Made by a program: the position numbers and the translations under genes. The notes under the pieces were generated by a model, which was not told the DNA's origin, ran no database searches, and was given only the letters and a program-made list of their open reading frames with translations. This document shows, piece by piece, positions 33,852 to 42,432 of a stretch of DNA of 64,000 nucleotides (positions within the stretch are counted from its first letter, which is position 1; each line of letters begins with the position of its first letter). The DNA lies in contig CAVWCL010000020.1 in assembly GCA_963753485.1 (NCBI GenBank), positions 124,001 to 188,000 of the forward strand, given 5' to 3'. This stretch comes from CAWDLX01 sp963753485. Lineage in GTDB: Bacteria; Actinomycetota; Actinomycetes; Mycobacteriales; Micromonosporaceae.

Positions 33852-34691
33852 GTGACGGACGCGCCCATCGGGATCTTTGACTCCGGCGTCGGAGGCCTGA
33901 CGGTGGCGCGGGTCATTCTCGACCAACTTCCCGGCGAGGAGATCGTGTACGTCGGCGACACGGCCAACGTCCCCTACGGTCCGAAGCCGATCGCGCAGGT
34001 GCGCCGCTACGCCCTGCACTGCCTGGACCAGCTCGTCGACCAGGGGGTGAAGCTGCTCGTCATCGCGTGCAACAGCGCCTCGGCCGCCTGCCTGCACGAT
34101 GCCCGCGAGCGCTACCGGGTGCCGGTCGTCGAGGTGATCCGCCCGGCGGTACGGCGGGCCGCGGCCACCACCCGCAACGGTCGGGTCGGGGTGGTCGGCA
34201 CCACGGCGACCATCACCAGCCAGGCCTATGTCGACGCGTTCGCCGCCGCCCCGCAGGTACAGGTGAGCGGCGCCGCGTGCCCGCAGTTCGTGGAATTCGT
34301 GGAGCGCGGCGTCACCTCCGGCGCGACCCTGCTCGGGCTGGCGCAGTCCTATCTGGAGCCGCTTCGCCGGGTCGAAGTGGACACACTGGTCCTCGGCTGC
34401 ACCCACTACCCGATGCTGGCCGGACTCATCGGGTTGGTCATGGGTGACGGCGTCACCCTGGTCTCCAGCGCCGACGAGTGCGCCCGCGACGTGTACCGGG
34501 TGCTCACCGAGCGGAACCTGTTGCGTGGGCCGGATGCGCCCGCCCCCCGCCACCGGTTCCTGGCCACCGGCGACCAGGCGCCCTTCGCCCGGCTCGCGCA
34601 GCGGTTCCTGGGCCGCGCCGTACCGACCGGACGTCTCGCCAGCCCTTCGGGCCGGACCGCGGCCGACGCGGTCGCCGGAGCACCTCGATGA
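33852..34691 (+). CDS. murI: Glutamate racemase
   Basis: A 279-residue cofactor-independent racemase that makes D-glutamate for peptidoglycan. The catalytic cysteines are Cys73 (IACNSASAA) and Cys183 (LGCTHYPML); FDSGVGGLTV and PYGPK bind substrate. GTG 33852 gives the family start TDAPIGIFDSG and lies 7 nt after a TAGGCT box; ATG 33828 with an AGGAAA site is the alternative. ATGA overlap couples it to the metallo-beta-lactamase gene. The order matches M. tuberculosis Rv1338-Rv1339. Confidence 0.95.
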   Translation: MTDAPIGIFDSGVGGLTVARVILDQLPGEEIVYVGDTANVPYGPKPIAQVRRYALHCLDQLVDQGVKLLVIACNSASAACLHDARERYRVPVVEVIRPAVRRAAATTRNGRVGVVGTTATITSQAYVDAFAAAPQVQVSGAACPQFVEFVERGVTSGATLLGLAQSYLEPLRRVEVDTLVLGCTHYPMLAGLIGLVMGDGVTLVSSADECARDVYRVLTERNLLRGPDAPAPRHRFLATGDQAPFARLAQRFLGRAVPTGRLASPSGRTAADAVAGAPR

Positions 34692-35434
34692 GGATGACGA
34701 TCCTCGGGTGTGCCGGCAGCTTCCCCGGACCCGACTCGGCATGTTCGTCCTACCTGGTCGAGGCGGACGGATTCCGGCTCCTGCTGGACTTCGGCACCGG
34801 ATCGCTCTCCGCTCTCCAGCGGTACGCCACCCTCACCGCCGTCGACGCGATCCTGCTCAGCCACCTGCACGCCGACCACGTCCTGGACGCGTGCGGCTAC
34901 GTCGTGGTCCGCCGGTACGCGCCCGACGGCCCGTACCCGCCGATCCCGCTCTACGGGCCGATGGGTGCGCGCGAACGCCTCGCCGGGGCCTACGGCAACG
35001 GCGAGGGCCCGCTCGACGACGTGTACACGTTCGTGGACCTCAAGCCCGGCACGTTCACGATCGGACCACTCTCGGTCACCGTCGACCGGGTCAACCATCC
35101 GGTCGAGACGTACGGGGTGCGGGTCGAGCACGACGGTCGGGTGCTCGCCTACTCGGCCGACACGGCACCGTGCGAGGCGCTCACCCGCCTCGCCCAGGAC
35201 GCCGACCTCTTCCTCTGCGAAGCGAGCTACGTGCACGGCGAGGACAACCCGCCCGATCTGCACCTCACCGGCCGCGATGCCGGAGAGGCGGCGATGAAGG
35301 CCGGGGCCACCCGGCTGGTGCTGACCCACCTCGTCTCGGCGTGGGGGAGCGAGGCGAACGCGTTCGAATCGGCTGCGTCGGTCTTCGAGGGCCCGGTCGA
35401 GATAGCGCGCGCCGGCACCAGATACGAGGTCTGA
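34688..35434 (+). CDS. Metallo-beta-lactamase-fold hydrolase (Rv1339-like cyclic nucleotide phosphodiesterase)
   Basis: A 248-residue MBL-fold enzyme. The HxHxDH motif SHLHADHVLD, VNHPVETYG, YSADTAP and LTHLVSAWG supply the dinuclear metal ligands. Its M. tuberculosis orthologue by synteny, Rv1339, degrades cAMP and belongs to an atypical class of phosphodiesterases. The start ATG overlaps the murI stop. In Mycobacterium the next gene is rph; here a tandem repeat and a protease fragment intervene. Confidence 0.88.
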   Translation: MRMTILGCAGSFPGPDSACSSYLVEADGFRLLLDFGTGSLSALQRYATLTAVDAILLSHLHADHVLDACGYVVVRRYAPDGPYPPIPLYGPMGARERLAGAYGNGEGPLDDVYTFVDLKPGTFTIGPLSVTVDRVNHPVETYGVRVEHDGRVLAYSADTAPCEALTRLAQDADLFLCEASYVHGEDNPPDLHLTGRDAGEAAMKAGATRLVLTHLVSAWGSEANAFESAASVFEGPVEIARAGTRYEV

Positions 35435-35437
35435 GGC

Positions 35438-35488
35438 GACCGTCCATCCGGGACGACCGTCCATCCGGGACGGTCGTCCATCCGCGAG
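35438..35488 (+). repeat. Tandem repeat, 17 bp x 3
   Basis: GACCGTCCATCCGGGAC occurs twice exactly (35438-35454, 35455-35471) and once degenerate (35472-35488), at the left border of the protease fragment. Confidence 0.9.
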
Positions 35489-35538
35489 GGTGCATCGACA
35501 ACCGGGGCGCACGGTCGGATCCAGCGTGTCAGAATACC

Positions 35539-36140
35539 GTGAGCTGGGCGCTCATCACCGCGATCCGCGACGGCCGCGAGGTCATCACGATGCGCGACGT
35601 CATCAAGGCCAAGCAGCTCAAGGAACTGGGACCGCCCGACGATGTGGAGTACATCGAGCGCGAGCGGCACGCGGTCGCGGTTCACGAGGCGTGCCACGCG
35701 GTGATCGCGTTCCACACCCGCCGGCACATGCAGATCGACATCGCCACCATCGAGAAGGGCAGCGACTACCTCGGCATGGTGGCCGCGATCCCACCCGAGG
35801 ACCAGTTCAACCCGGTGGCGCACGGAGTACGAGGCGGACATCTTCGTGTCGTTGGCGTCGCTGGCCGGCGAGCGGATGTTCTTCGACGGCGACAGCTCCT
35901 CCGGCGTCTCCGGCGACCTCGAGTCCGCCACCGCGGTGGCGACGAACATGGAGGGTATGTGGGGCATGGGTTCCACGGTTTCCTCCTACATGACCGCGTA
36001 CCGGCTCGACACCGGTACCCCCGGCGGGTCCCCCGGTCGGGACAGCACCGAGGCGGCCCGGCGCAAACTCGCCGACCGGATCGAGGACAACCTGGCCGGC
36101 GGGGCGCGGCGGACCGCACGCCGGCGCACCCCTACCCTGT
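35539..36140 (+). pseudogene. Truncated and frameshifted FtsH-like M41 metalloprotease fragment
   Basis: The sequence begins inside the family at about the end of the AAA domain (SWALITAIRDGREVITMRD) and contains VKEL-type linker residues and the zinc site HEACH in AVHEACHAVIAFHTRR. Frame 1 runs to FNP at 35808. One extra A at 35809-35810 then shifts the reading: the next frame reads TRWRTEYEADIFVSLASLAG, ERMFFDGDSSSGVSGDLE and NMEGMWGMGS, as in intact homologues. The AAA ATPase is missing and the C-terminus has decayed before rph. Any product would be an incomplete protease. It interrupts an otherwise conserved gene order. Confidence 0.8.
36133..36138 (+). promoter_or_regulatory. -10 box of rph
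   Basis: TACCCT, 6 nt before ATG 36145; leaderless spacing. Confidence 0.5.
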
Positions 36141-36144
36141 TCGC

Positions 36145-36873
36145 ATGCCTCGACCCGACGGGCGCGCACCCGACCACCTTCGTCCGGTATCGATCACCCG
36201 CCACTGGAGCATCCATGCCGAAGGCTCCGTGCTGGTGGAGTTCGGGGCGACCCGGGTGCTGTGCACCGCCAGCGTCACCGAGGGCGTCCCGCGCTGGCGC
36301 AAGGGCTCCGGCCTGGGCTGGGTGACCTGCGAGTACGCGATGCTGCCGCGCTCGACCAACACCCGCTCGGACCGGGAGTCGGTGAGGGGCCGCATCGGCG
36401 GGCGCACCCACGAGATCTCCCGCCTCATCGGGCGCAGCCTGCGGGCCTGCATCGACCTGAAGGCGCTGGGCGAGAACTCGGTGGTGCTCGACTGCGACGT
36501 GCTGCAGGCCGACGGCGGCACCCGTACCGCGGCGATCACCGGGGCGTACGTGGCGCTGTGCGACGCGGTGGCCTGGCTGGCCTCGGCGAAGCGGCTCACC
36601 GGTACGCCCGAGCAAGCGGTACCCCGGTCGGTGGCCGCGGTGAGCGTGGGCATCATCGACGGCGAGGCGCGGCTGGACCTGTGCTACGACGAGGACGTCA
36701 AGGCCGAGGTGGACATGAACGTGGTCTGCACCGGGGCCGGCGACTTTGTCGAGGTGCAGGGCACCGGCGAGGCCGGGGTCTTCTCCCGTGCCGATCTGGA
36801 CACCCTGCTCGACCTCGGGGTCGGCGGCTGCGGGCAGCTCGCGGGCTACCAGCGCGCGGCGCTGTCGGCATGA
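36145..36873 (+). CDS. rph: Ribonuclease PH
   Basis: A 242-residue phosphorolytic exoribonuclease that trims tRNA 3' ends. Family motifs are clear: MPRPDGRAPDHLRPV at the start, GWVTCEYAMLPRST, the phosphate-binding RGRIGGRTHEISRLIGRSL and the catalytic DCDVLQADGGTRTAAITGA. ATG 36145 is preceded by a TACCCT box 6 nt upstream. The frame is open far upstream (to 34444) only because of GC bias. ATGA overlap couples it to the rdgB-like gene. Confidence 0.96.
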   Translation: MPRPDGRAPDHLRPVSITRHWSIHAEGSVLVEFGATRVLCTASVTEGVPRWRKGSGLGWVTCEYAMLPRSTNTRSDRESVRGRIGGRTHEISRLIGRSLRACIDLKALGENSVVLDCDVLQADGGTRTAAITGAYVALCDAVAWLASAKRLTGTPEQAVPRSVAAVSVGIIDGEARLDLCYDEDVKAEVDMNVVCTGAGDFVEVQGTGEAGVFSRADLDTLLDLGVGGCGQLAGYQRAALSA

Positions 36874-37484
36874 CCCGGTTGCTGCTCGCGACCCGTAACC
36901 GGGCCAAGCTCGCCGAGCTGCAACGCATCATGGACGGCGCCCTCGGTGCCGGCTCGATCGCGCTGGTCGATCTCGACGATGTGCCGACCTACCCGGAGCT
37001 GCCCGAGACCGGGTTGACTTTCGCCGAGAACGCCCTGATCAAGGCGCGGGCCGGAGCCACCTGCACCGGGTTGCCGACGGTCGCCGACGACTCCGGACTG
37101 GCGGTGGACGCGCTGAACGGCCTGCCCGGTGTGTTCAGCGCCCGGTGGTCGGGCCGCCACGGTGACGACCGCGCCAACCTCGACCTCGTGCTGGCACAGG
37201 TCGCCGATGTCGCCGACGAGCACCGGGGCGCGGCGTTCGTCTGCGTGGCCGCGCTGGTGCTGCCGGATGGCCGCGAGTTCACGGCCGAGGGCGAGATGCG
37301 CGGGCACCTGGTGCGCTCGCCGCGGGGCAGCGGCGGCTTCGGCTATGACCCGATCTTCGTGGCGGCCGGGGAGTCGGCCACCAACGCTGAGTTGACGCCG
37401 GCGGCGAAGGACGCGATCAGCCACCGTGGCCGGGCGTTCCGCGCGCTGGCCGAGATCGTCGCGATCCACCTCGCCCCGGCCTGA
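36870..37484 (+). CDS. rdgB: Non-canonical purine NTP pyrophosphatase (RdgB/HAM1)
   Basis: A 204-residue house-cleaning enzyme that hydrolyses ITP, dITP and XTP to monophosphates. It has LLATRNRAKLAELQRI at the N-terminus, ETGLTFAENALIKA, the catalytic VADDSGLAVDAL (Asp-Asp) and GSGGFGYDPIF. It starts at the ATGA overlap with rph. The pair is the usual rph-rdgB operon of actinobacteria. Confidence 0.95.
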   Translation: MTRLLLATRNRAKLAELQRIMDGALGAGSIALVDLDDVPTYPELPETGLTFAENALIKARAGATCTGLPTVADDSGLAVDALNGLPGVFSARWSGRHGDDRANLDLVLAQVADVADEHRGAAFVCVAALVLPDGREFTAEGEMRGHLVRSPRGSGGFGYDPIFVAAGESATNAELTPAAKDAISHRGRAFRALAEIVAIHLAPA

Positions 37485-37520
37485 CCGGAGCACTCCTCAC
37501 CCCCGGCCGGACCGGACCAG

Positions 37521-38315
37521 TCACCGTGCGGCGGGTTGGCTCGGCAGCTCCGGGCGGGGGTTGGGCAGCCGGCCGCGGAACCGCTGCGGGATCCGGATGG
37601 CCTTCGGGTCGAGGAAGTCCATCAGGTCGACCAGATCGTGCTGCAACATGATGAGCCGGGTATCGGCGCCCGACTCGTGCGCCGCCACCGCGTCGATGTC
37701 CTGGGTGCGCAGGCGGTCGAACCAGCCGGCGAACTCGCTGTCGGTGTCCAGCCGATGGCAGAAGGCCGCGTAGCCCAGGGCCTCGGTGCGCGGGCCCTCG
37801 GTCGCGTTGGTCGCGATCATCATGACCTCCGCGATCGCGCGCTGTGGGCCGCGGAAGACCCGCAGCGGCAAGGCCATGGTGGTGGTCTGGACGGTGTACT
37901 GCGTCTGCACGAGGTGAGCCAGCAGGGTTCGGTTGCGTTCGACGTCACCGAGGTCGAGGAAGCGCAGCTCCCGGCGGATGATCTCGACCCAACACAGGTA
38001 CTCGGCGAGCACGTACACGGTGTAGTCGCGGGCGTAGCGCTCCTCGCGAGGGTCGCCGCAGTGCAGGAACCGGCCGAAGTAGTCCTGGTTGACGACGTTG
38101 TAGAGGCGGCTCTGCAGCGCTTGGGCGGCGTCGAGCAGCGGATCGCGGTACTCGCTGAGGATCCGTTCCGCCTTCTCGGCCGCGGTCTCGATCCGGCGCT
38201 GTCGCTCCAGGTCGTGGGCCTGCCGGTTGGTGCGGTTGGCGACCAGGCCGGAGACGAGCGCCGCGATGATGGCCAGGCCGGCCGAGCCCAGCCCGACGAT
38301 GGTGTCAACCTGCAC
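37521..38315 (-). CDS. Membrane-anchored helical protein of unknown function
   Basis: A 264-residue protein with an N-terminal membrane helix (TIVGLGSAGLAIIAALVSGL) followed by a coiled-coil-like helix (HDLERQRRIETAAEKAERIL) and a helical domain with conserved-looking RLYNVVNQDYFGRFL and VLAEYLCWVEIIRREL. The GTG start follows GGAGGAGGTG. From memory, similar proteins are scattered in actinomycetes with no known role. It lies 76 nt downstream of hutH on the same strand and is convergent with rdgB. Confidence 0.65.
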   Translation of the reverse strand: MQVDTIVGLGSAGLAIIAALVSGLVANRTNRQAHDLERQRRIETAAEKAERILSEYRDPLLDAAQALQSRLYNVVNQDYFGRFLHCGDPREERYARDYTVYVLAEYLCWVEIIRRELRFLDLGDVERNRTLLAHLVQTQYTVQTTTMALPLRVFRGPQRAIAEVMMIATNATEGPRTEALGYAAFCHRLDTDSEFAGWFDRLRTQDIDAVAAHESGADTRLIMLQHDLVDLMDFLDPKAIRIPQRFRGRLPNPRPELPSQPAAR

Positions 38316-38390
38316 CCCGCACCTCCTCCGCCGCCCCGAGTGGGCGCGTCCACGCTAGCGGGCCGGTCCCGCGGCGGTACCGCCCCCGGG

Positions 38391-39938
38391 CTAGCGCAGC
38401 GGGCCGGTCGCCGCCTCGATGCGGGCGCGCAGCCCGTGGCCGGCGATCAGGCCTCGGGCCGCCTCGAGCACCGGCGCGAGGAAGATGTCGGGGCCGGGTT
38501 CGCCGGCGATCGGGGCGAGGGCCTCGACCGCGATCCCGCCGGCCGGGGAGGGGCGGGTCGGCGCCCGCAGCTGCAGCCCGCGCACCGCGGCGACCAGTTC
38601 GACCGCGAGCAGGCTGGTGAGGTTGTCCAGGACCCGACGGAGCTTGACCGTCGCGGCCCAGCCCATCGAGACGTGGTCCTCCTGCATACCGGAGGTCGGC
38701 AGCGAGTCGACCGAGGCGGGCGCGGCCAGCCGGCGGTTCTCGGCGACGATGCCGGCCGCGGTGTACTGGGCGATCATGAGGCCCGAGTTCACCCCCGGGT
38801 CGGGGGTCAGGAACGCCGGCAGCTCACGCGAGCGGCAGACATCGAGCAGCCGGTCGACCCGCCGTTCGGAGATGGCGCCGACCTCGGCCGCGGCGATGGC
38901 CAGGAAATCCGCCGCGAAGCCCAGCGGCGCCCCGTGGAAGTTGCCGGTCGAGAGCACCCGGCCGTCGGCCAGCACCACCGGGTTGTCCACCACCGAGGCG
39001 AGTTCGCGGTCGGCGACCGTGGCGGCGAAGTCGAGCGTGTCCCGGGCGGCGCCGGCGACCTGGGGGGCGCAGCGCATCGAGTACGCGTCCTGGACCGCGT
39101 GCGCGAGGTTGTCCCGATGGGAGTCCATGATGGCCGAGTCCTGCAGCAACCGGAGGATGTTCGCGGCCGACGCGCTCTGCCCCGGATGCGGCCGGATCGC
39201 GTGCAGCTCGGGTAGGAAGGGCCGGTCCGAGCCGAGCATCGCCTCGATCGACAGGGCGGCGGTGAGGTCGGCCATCGCGAGCAGGTGGCGGGCGTCGTGG
39301 ATGGCGAGCAGCAGCATGCCGAGCATGCCGTCGGTGCCGTTGATGAGGGCCAGGCCCTCCTTCGCGGCCAGGTCGATCGGGCGCAGGTCGGCCTCGGCCA
39401 ACGCGCGGGCGCCGTCGACCCGCGATCCGTCGGCGGCCAGGACCCAACCCTCGCCGAGCAGGGGCAGCGCGCAATGGGCCAGTGGCGCCAGGTCGCCGGA
39501 GGCGCCCAGCGATCCGTGCTCGGGCACCCACGGGGTGATGTCGTGGTTGAGCAGATCCACCATGGCTGCCGGTACCGCCGGGCGGACCCCGGAGTGCCCG
39601 AGGGCGAGCGAGCGTACCCGCAGCAGCATCATCGCCCGCACGACCTCGCGCGGCATCGGGGCGCCGACCCCGGCGGCATGCGAGCGCAGCAGGGCGTGTT
39701 GCAGCTCGGCGCGCCGCTGGGGCGCGACGAACGTGCCGGCCAGCGCCCCGAAGCCGGTCGAGACGCCGTAGACCGGCCGCTCATCGCGCTCGATCGCGTC
39801 CACGATGGACCGGCTGGCGGCCATGGCGGCCACCGCCTCGCCGGAGATCTCGACCCGGGCCGGGCCCCGGGCGACGGCGAGCACGTCCGCCGCCGAGACG
39901 CCGGTCGAGCCGATGACGACAGTCGCGGTAGTGATCAT
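38391..39938 (-). CDS. hutH: Histidine ammonia-lyase
   Basis: A 515-residue enzyme that deaminates L-histidine to urocanate, the first step of the Hut pathway. The MIO prosthetic group forms from Ala-Ser-Gly at 146-148 (GSLGASGDLAPLAH). The Tyr of PVYGVSTGFG and the late MGWAATVKLRRV region are also present. ATG 39938 overlaps the hutI stop (ATGA). It is last in the operon although its step is first. A longer open frame to 40109 lies inside hutI and is rejected. Confidence 0.96.
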   Translation of the reverse strand: MITTATVVIGSTGVSAADVLAVARGPARVEISGEAVAAMAASRSIVDAIERDERPVYGVSTGFGALAGTFVAPQRRAELQHALLRSHAAGVGAPMPREVVRAMMLLRVRSLALGHSGVRPAVPAAMVDLLNHDITPWVPEHGSLGASGDLAPLAHCALPLLGEGWVLAADGSRVDGARALAEADLRPIDLAAKEGLALINGTDGMLGMLLLAIHDARHLLAMADLTAALSIEAMLGSDRPFLPELHAIRPHPGQSASAANILRLLQDSAIMDSHRDNLAHAVQDAYSMRCAPQVAGAARDTLDFAATVADRELASVVDNPVVLADGRVLSTGNFHGAPLGFAADFLAIAAAEVGAISERRVDRLLDVCRSRELPAFLTPDPGVNSGLMIAQYTAAGIVAENRRLAAPASVDSLPTSGMQEDHVSMGWAATVKLRRVLDNLTSLLAVELVAAVRGLQLRAPTRPSPAGGIAVEALAPIAGEPGPDIFLAPVLEAARGLIAGHGLRARIEAATGPLR

Positions 39939-41101
39939 GTCGGTTCTCCGTTGAGCACGACACTTCTGACCAGGGGCACCCCAGGACGGTACGCCAGGTG
40001 CACATAGGAGGGTGCGTCGAGCAGGGCCAGGTTCGCCACCGCGCCGACGCCGAGGTGACCCACGTCGTCCCGGCGAAGAGCCCGGGCGCCGCCGGCGGTG
40101 GCCGCCCACAGCGCCTCGGCCGGTGTCATCCGCATCTCCCGGACGGCCAGCGCCAGGCAGAACGGCATCGAGGTGGTGTACGACGAGCCGGGGTTGCAGT
40201 CGGTGGCCAACGCAACGGTGGCGCCGGCCGCCAGCAGCCGCCGGGCGTCCGGGTACCGCGACCGGGTGGAGAACTCGGCCCCCGGCAGCAGGGTGGCGAC
40301 CGTCGGCGAACCGGCCAGGGCGTCGACGTCGGCCGGGCAGAGATGGGTGCAGTGGTCCGCACTCGCCGCACCGAGCTGGACCGCTAGCTGGACGCCGGGG
40401 CCGTCGCCGAGCTGGTTGGCGTGCAGCCGAGCGGCGAGCCCGGCCGCGAGGCCCGCCTCGAGAATGGCTCGGGCCTGGTCGGCGTCGAAGGCGCCCCGCT
40501 CGCAGAAGGCGTCTACCCAGCGCGCGTGCGGGGCGGCGGCGGTGAGCATCTCACCCCGGACCAGGTCGACGTAGTCGTCCGTGCGGCCCTCGTACTCCGG
40601 CGGTACCACATGGGCGCCGAGGAAGGTGGTGTCGTCGGTGAACTCGCGAGCCAACCGCAGCGCGCGAACCTCTTCCACAGTGGAGAGTCCGTAGCCGCTC
40701 TTGATCTCGATCGTGGTGGTGCCCTGCCGCCGCGCCTCGTCCCGGAGCCGGGCGATGTTCGCCCGCAGCTCGTCGTCGCTGGCCGCCCGGGTCGCCCGCA
40801 CGGTGGTGCGGATCCCGCCGCCGGTGTACGGCTCGCCGGCCATCCGGGCGGCGAACTCGGCCGCCCGGTCAGCCGCGAAGACCAGGTGCGCGTGGCTGTC
40901 GACGAAGCCGGGCACGACGGCGCCGTCCTCGGCGTCGACCATCCGGTCGGCCTCCGGTGCCTTCGCACCCGGCCCGACCCAGGCGACGTGGCCGTCGACG
41001 ACGACCAGGGCGGCGTCGCGCAGCACGCCCAGGGCCGACCCGTCTCCCTGGGCGGGATCGTTGGTCACCAGCTCGGCGATGCCGCGGATGAGCAGGGTCA
41101 T
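39935..41101 (-). CDS. hutI: Imidazolonepropionase
   Basis: A 388-residue amidohydrolase that opens imidazolonepropionate to N-formimino-L-glutamate. DSHAHLVFAADR gives the first metal histidines, HANQLGDG and SADHCTHL the later ones, and ATDCNPGSSY the catalytic Asp. ATG 41101 is preferred over GTG 41107 because it forms an ATGA overlap with the hutF stop. The stop overlaps the hutH start. Confidence 0.95.
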   Translation of the reverse strand: MTLLIRGIAELVTNDPAQGDGSALGVLRDAALVVVDGHVAWVGPGAKAPEADRMVDAEDGAVVPGFVDSHAHLVFAADRAAEFAARMAGEPYTGGGIRTTVRATRAASDDELRANIARLRDEARRQGTTTIEIKSGYGLSTVEEVRALRLAREFTDDTTFLGAHVVPPEYEGRTDDYVDLVRGEMLTAAAPHARWVDAFCERGAFDADQARAILEAGLAAGLAARLHANQLGDGPGVQLAVQLGAASADHCTHLCPADVDALAGSPTVATLLPGAEFSTRSRYPDARRLLAAGATVALATDCNPGSSYTTSMPFCLALAVREMRMTPAEALWAATAGGARALRRDDVGHLGVGAVANLALLDAPSYVHLAYRPGVPLVRSVVLNGEPT

Positions 41102-42432
41102 GACCACACCGCGGCGATCGCGCCGGCCAGCGCCCCGGCCACGTCGTCCACGAGCAGGTGCCGGCCGTCGCGGACCACCGCCCGGCCGTCCACGACCACG
41201 TCGGCCACGTCGGCCGCGGTGGCGCCGAAGAGGACCGCGGCCGCCGGTGAGCTCGGATCGAAGCCCGCGGTCCGCACGCTGTCCAGCCGGACCGTGACCA
41301 GGTCGGCCCGGGCCCCGGGCGTAATGGTGCCGGCATCCTCCCAGCCGAGCGCGGCGTGCCCGGCCGCGGTGGCCGCGGTGAGCAGCTCGTCGACATCGAA
41401 GTGCCCACGGTGCTCGTCGCGTAGGCGTTCATCGAGCTCGACCGCGCGCGCCTCGTCGAGGAGGTCGATGACCGCGTGGCTGTCCGAGCCGAGGCAGAGC
41501 ACCGCTCCGGCGTCGACCAGCGCCCGCGCGGCGGGCAGCCCGTCGGCCAGATCGCGTTCCGTGGTCGGGCACAGGCAGACCCGGGCCCGGTTGTCGCCCA
41601 GGATTGCCCGGTCGTCGTCGGTGAGGTGGGTGGCGTGCACCATGGTGGTCCGGGGATCCACCAGAGCGTGCGCGTCGAGCAGCGCGGTCGGGGTGCAGCC
41701 GTGGGCGGCCAGGCAGTCCTCGTTCTCGGCGCGCTGCTCGGAGAGGTGCACGTGCACCGGGCGGTCGGCGGTCCGTTCGCCGAAGGCGCCGAGTGCGCCG
41801 GGCGGCACCGCCCGCACCGAGTGGGCCGCCGCGCCGAGCCGGGCGTGCGCCGGCAACCGGATGCCGGCGACCCGGTCGGACCACCGGTCAACGTCTCCGT
41901 CGCCGAAGCGCCGCTGGACGCCGTGCAACGGCTGGCCGTCCAGGCCGGCGACGAGGTAGAGGGTGTCGAGCAGGGTGATCCGGATACCAGCCTCGCCCGC
42001 CGCTGCGAGCAGGCGGTGGCCCATCTCGTTCGGATCCTCGTACCGGGTGCCGTCCGGAGCGTGGTGCAGGTAGTGGAACTCGCCGACCGCGCTCACCCCG
42101 GCCATCGCCATCTCGGCGAACGTCGCTCGGGCCAGGGCATGGTAGCGGTCGGGATCGAGCCGGCCGGCCAGCTCGTACATGCGCTCGCGCCAGGTCCAAA
42201 ATGTGCCCTTGCCGAGGTGGGTACGCCCGCGCAGCGCCCGATGGAACGCATGGGAGTGCACATTGGCCAGTCCCGGGAGGGTGAAGCCGGGTAGCCGCTG
42301 GGCACCGGCGGGTGGCTCGGTCATGCCGGCGGTGACGGCGCCGAAGCGGCCCCCGTCGACCTCGATGAGCACGCCCCGCTGCGGGCCCGGTGCGCCGGTG
42401 CCCAGCCACGCGTACTCGGCCCAGTACCTCAC
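41098..42432 (-). CDS. hutF: Formiminoglutamate deiminase
   Basis: A 444-residue amidohydrolase that converts N-formimino-L-glutamate to N-formyl-L-glutamate plus ammonia. Motifs are GLANVHSHAFHRALRG, GEFHYLHH, VHVHLSEQ and the GSDSHAVIDLL metal Asp. Its presence means this pathway goes through formylglutamate, which needs a deformylase. GTG 42432 forms a GTGA overlap with the upstream M20 gene. An open frame to 43530 is a shadow of that gene. Confidence 0.95.
   Translation of the reverse strand: MRYWAEYAWLGTGAPGPQRGVLIEVDGGRFGAVTAGMTEPPAGAQRLPGFTLPGLANVHSHAFHRALRGRTHLGKGTFWTWRERMYELAGRLDPDRYHALARATFAEMAMAGVSAVGEFHYLHHAPDGTRYEDPNEMGHRLLAAAGEAGIRITLLDTLYLVAGLDGQPLHGVQRRFGDGDVDRWSDRVAGIRLPAHARLGAAAHSVRAVPPGALGAFGERTADRPVHVHLSEQRAENEDCLAAHGCTPTALLDAHALVDPRTTMVHATHLTDDDRAILGDNRARVCLCPTTERDLADGLPAARALVDAGAVLCLGSDSHAVIDLLDEARAVELDERLRDEHRGHFDVDELLTAATAAGHAALGWEDAGTITPGARADLVTVRLDSVRTAGFDPSSPAAAVLFGATAADVADVVVDGRAVVRDGRHLLVDDVAGALAGAIAAVWS

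Noticed and set aside
34444..36873. One 809-codon frame joining the MBL region, protease fragment and rph
   Set aside because: The frame is simply not closed by a stop. Rph begins at 36145 with its own -10 box, and the 5' part of the frame is shadow sequence over murI and the MBL gene.
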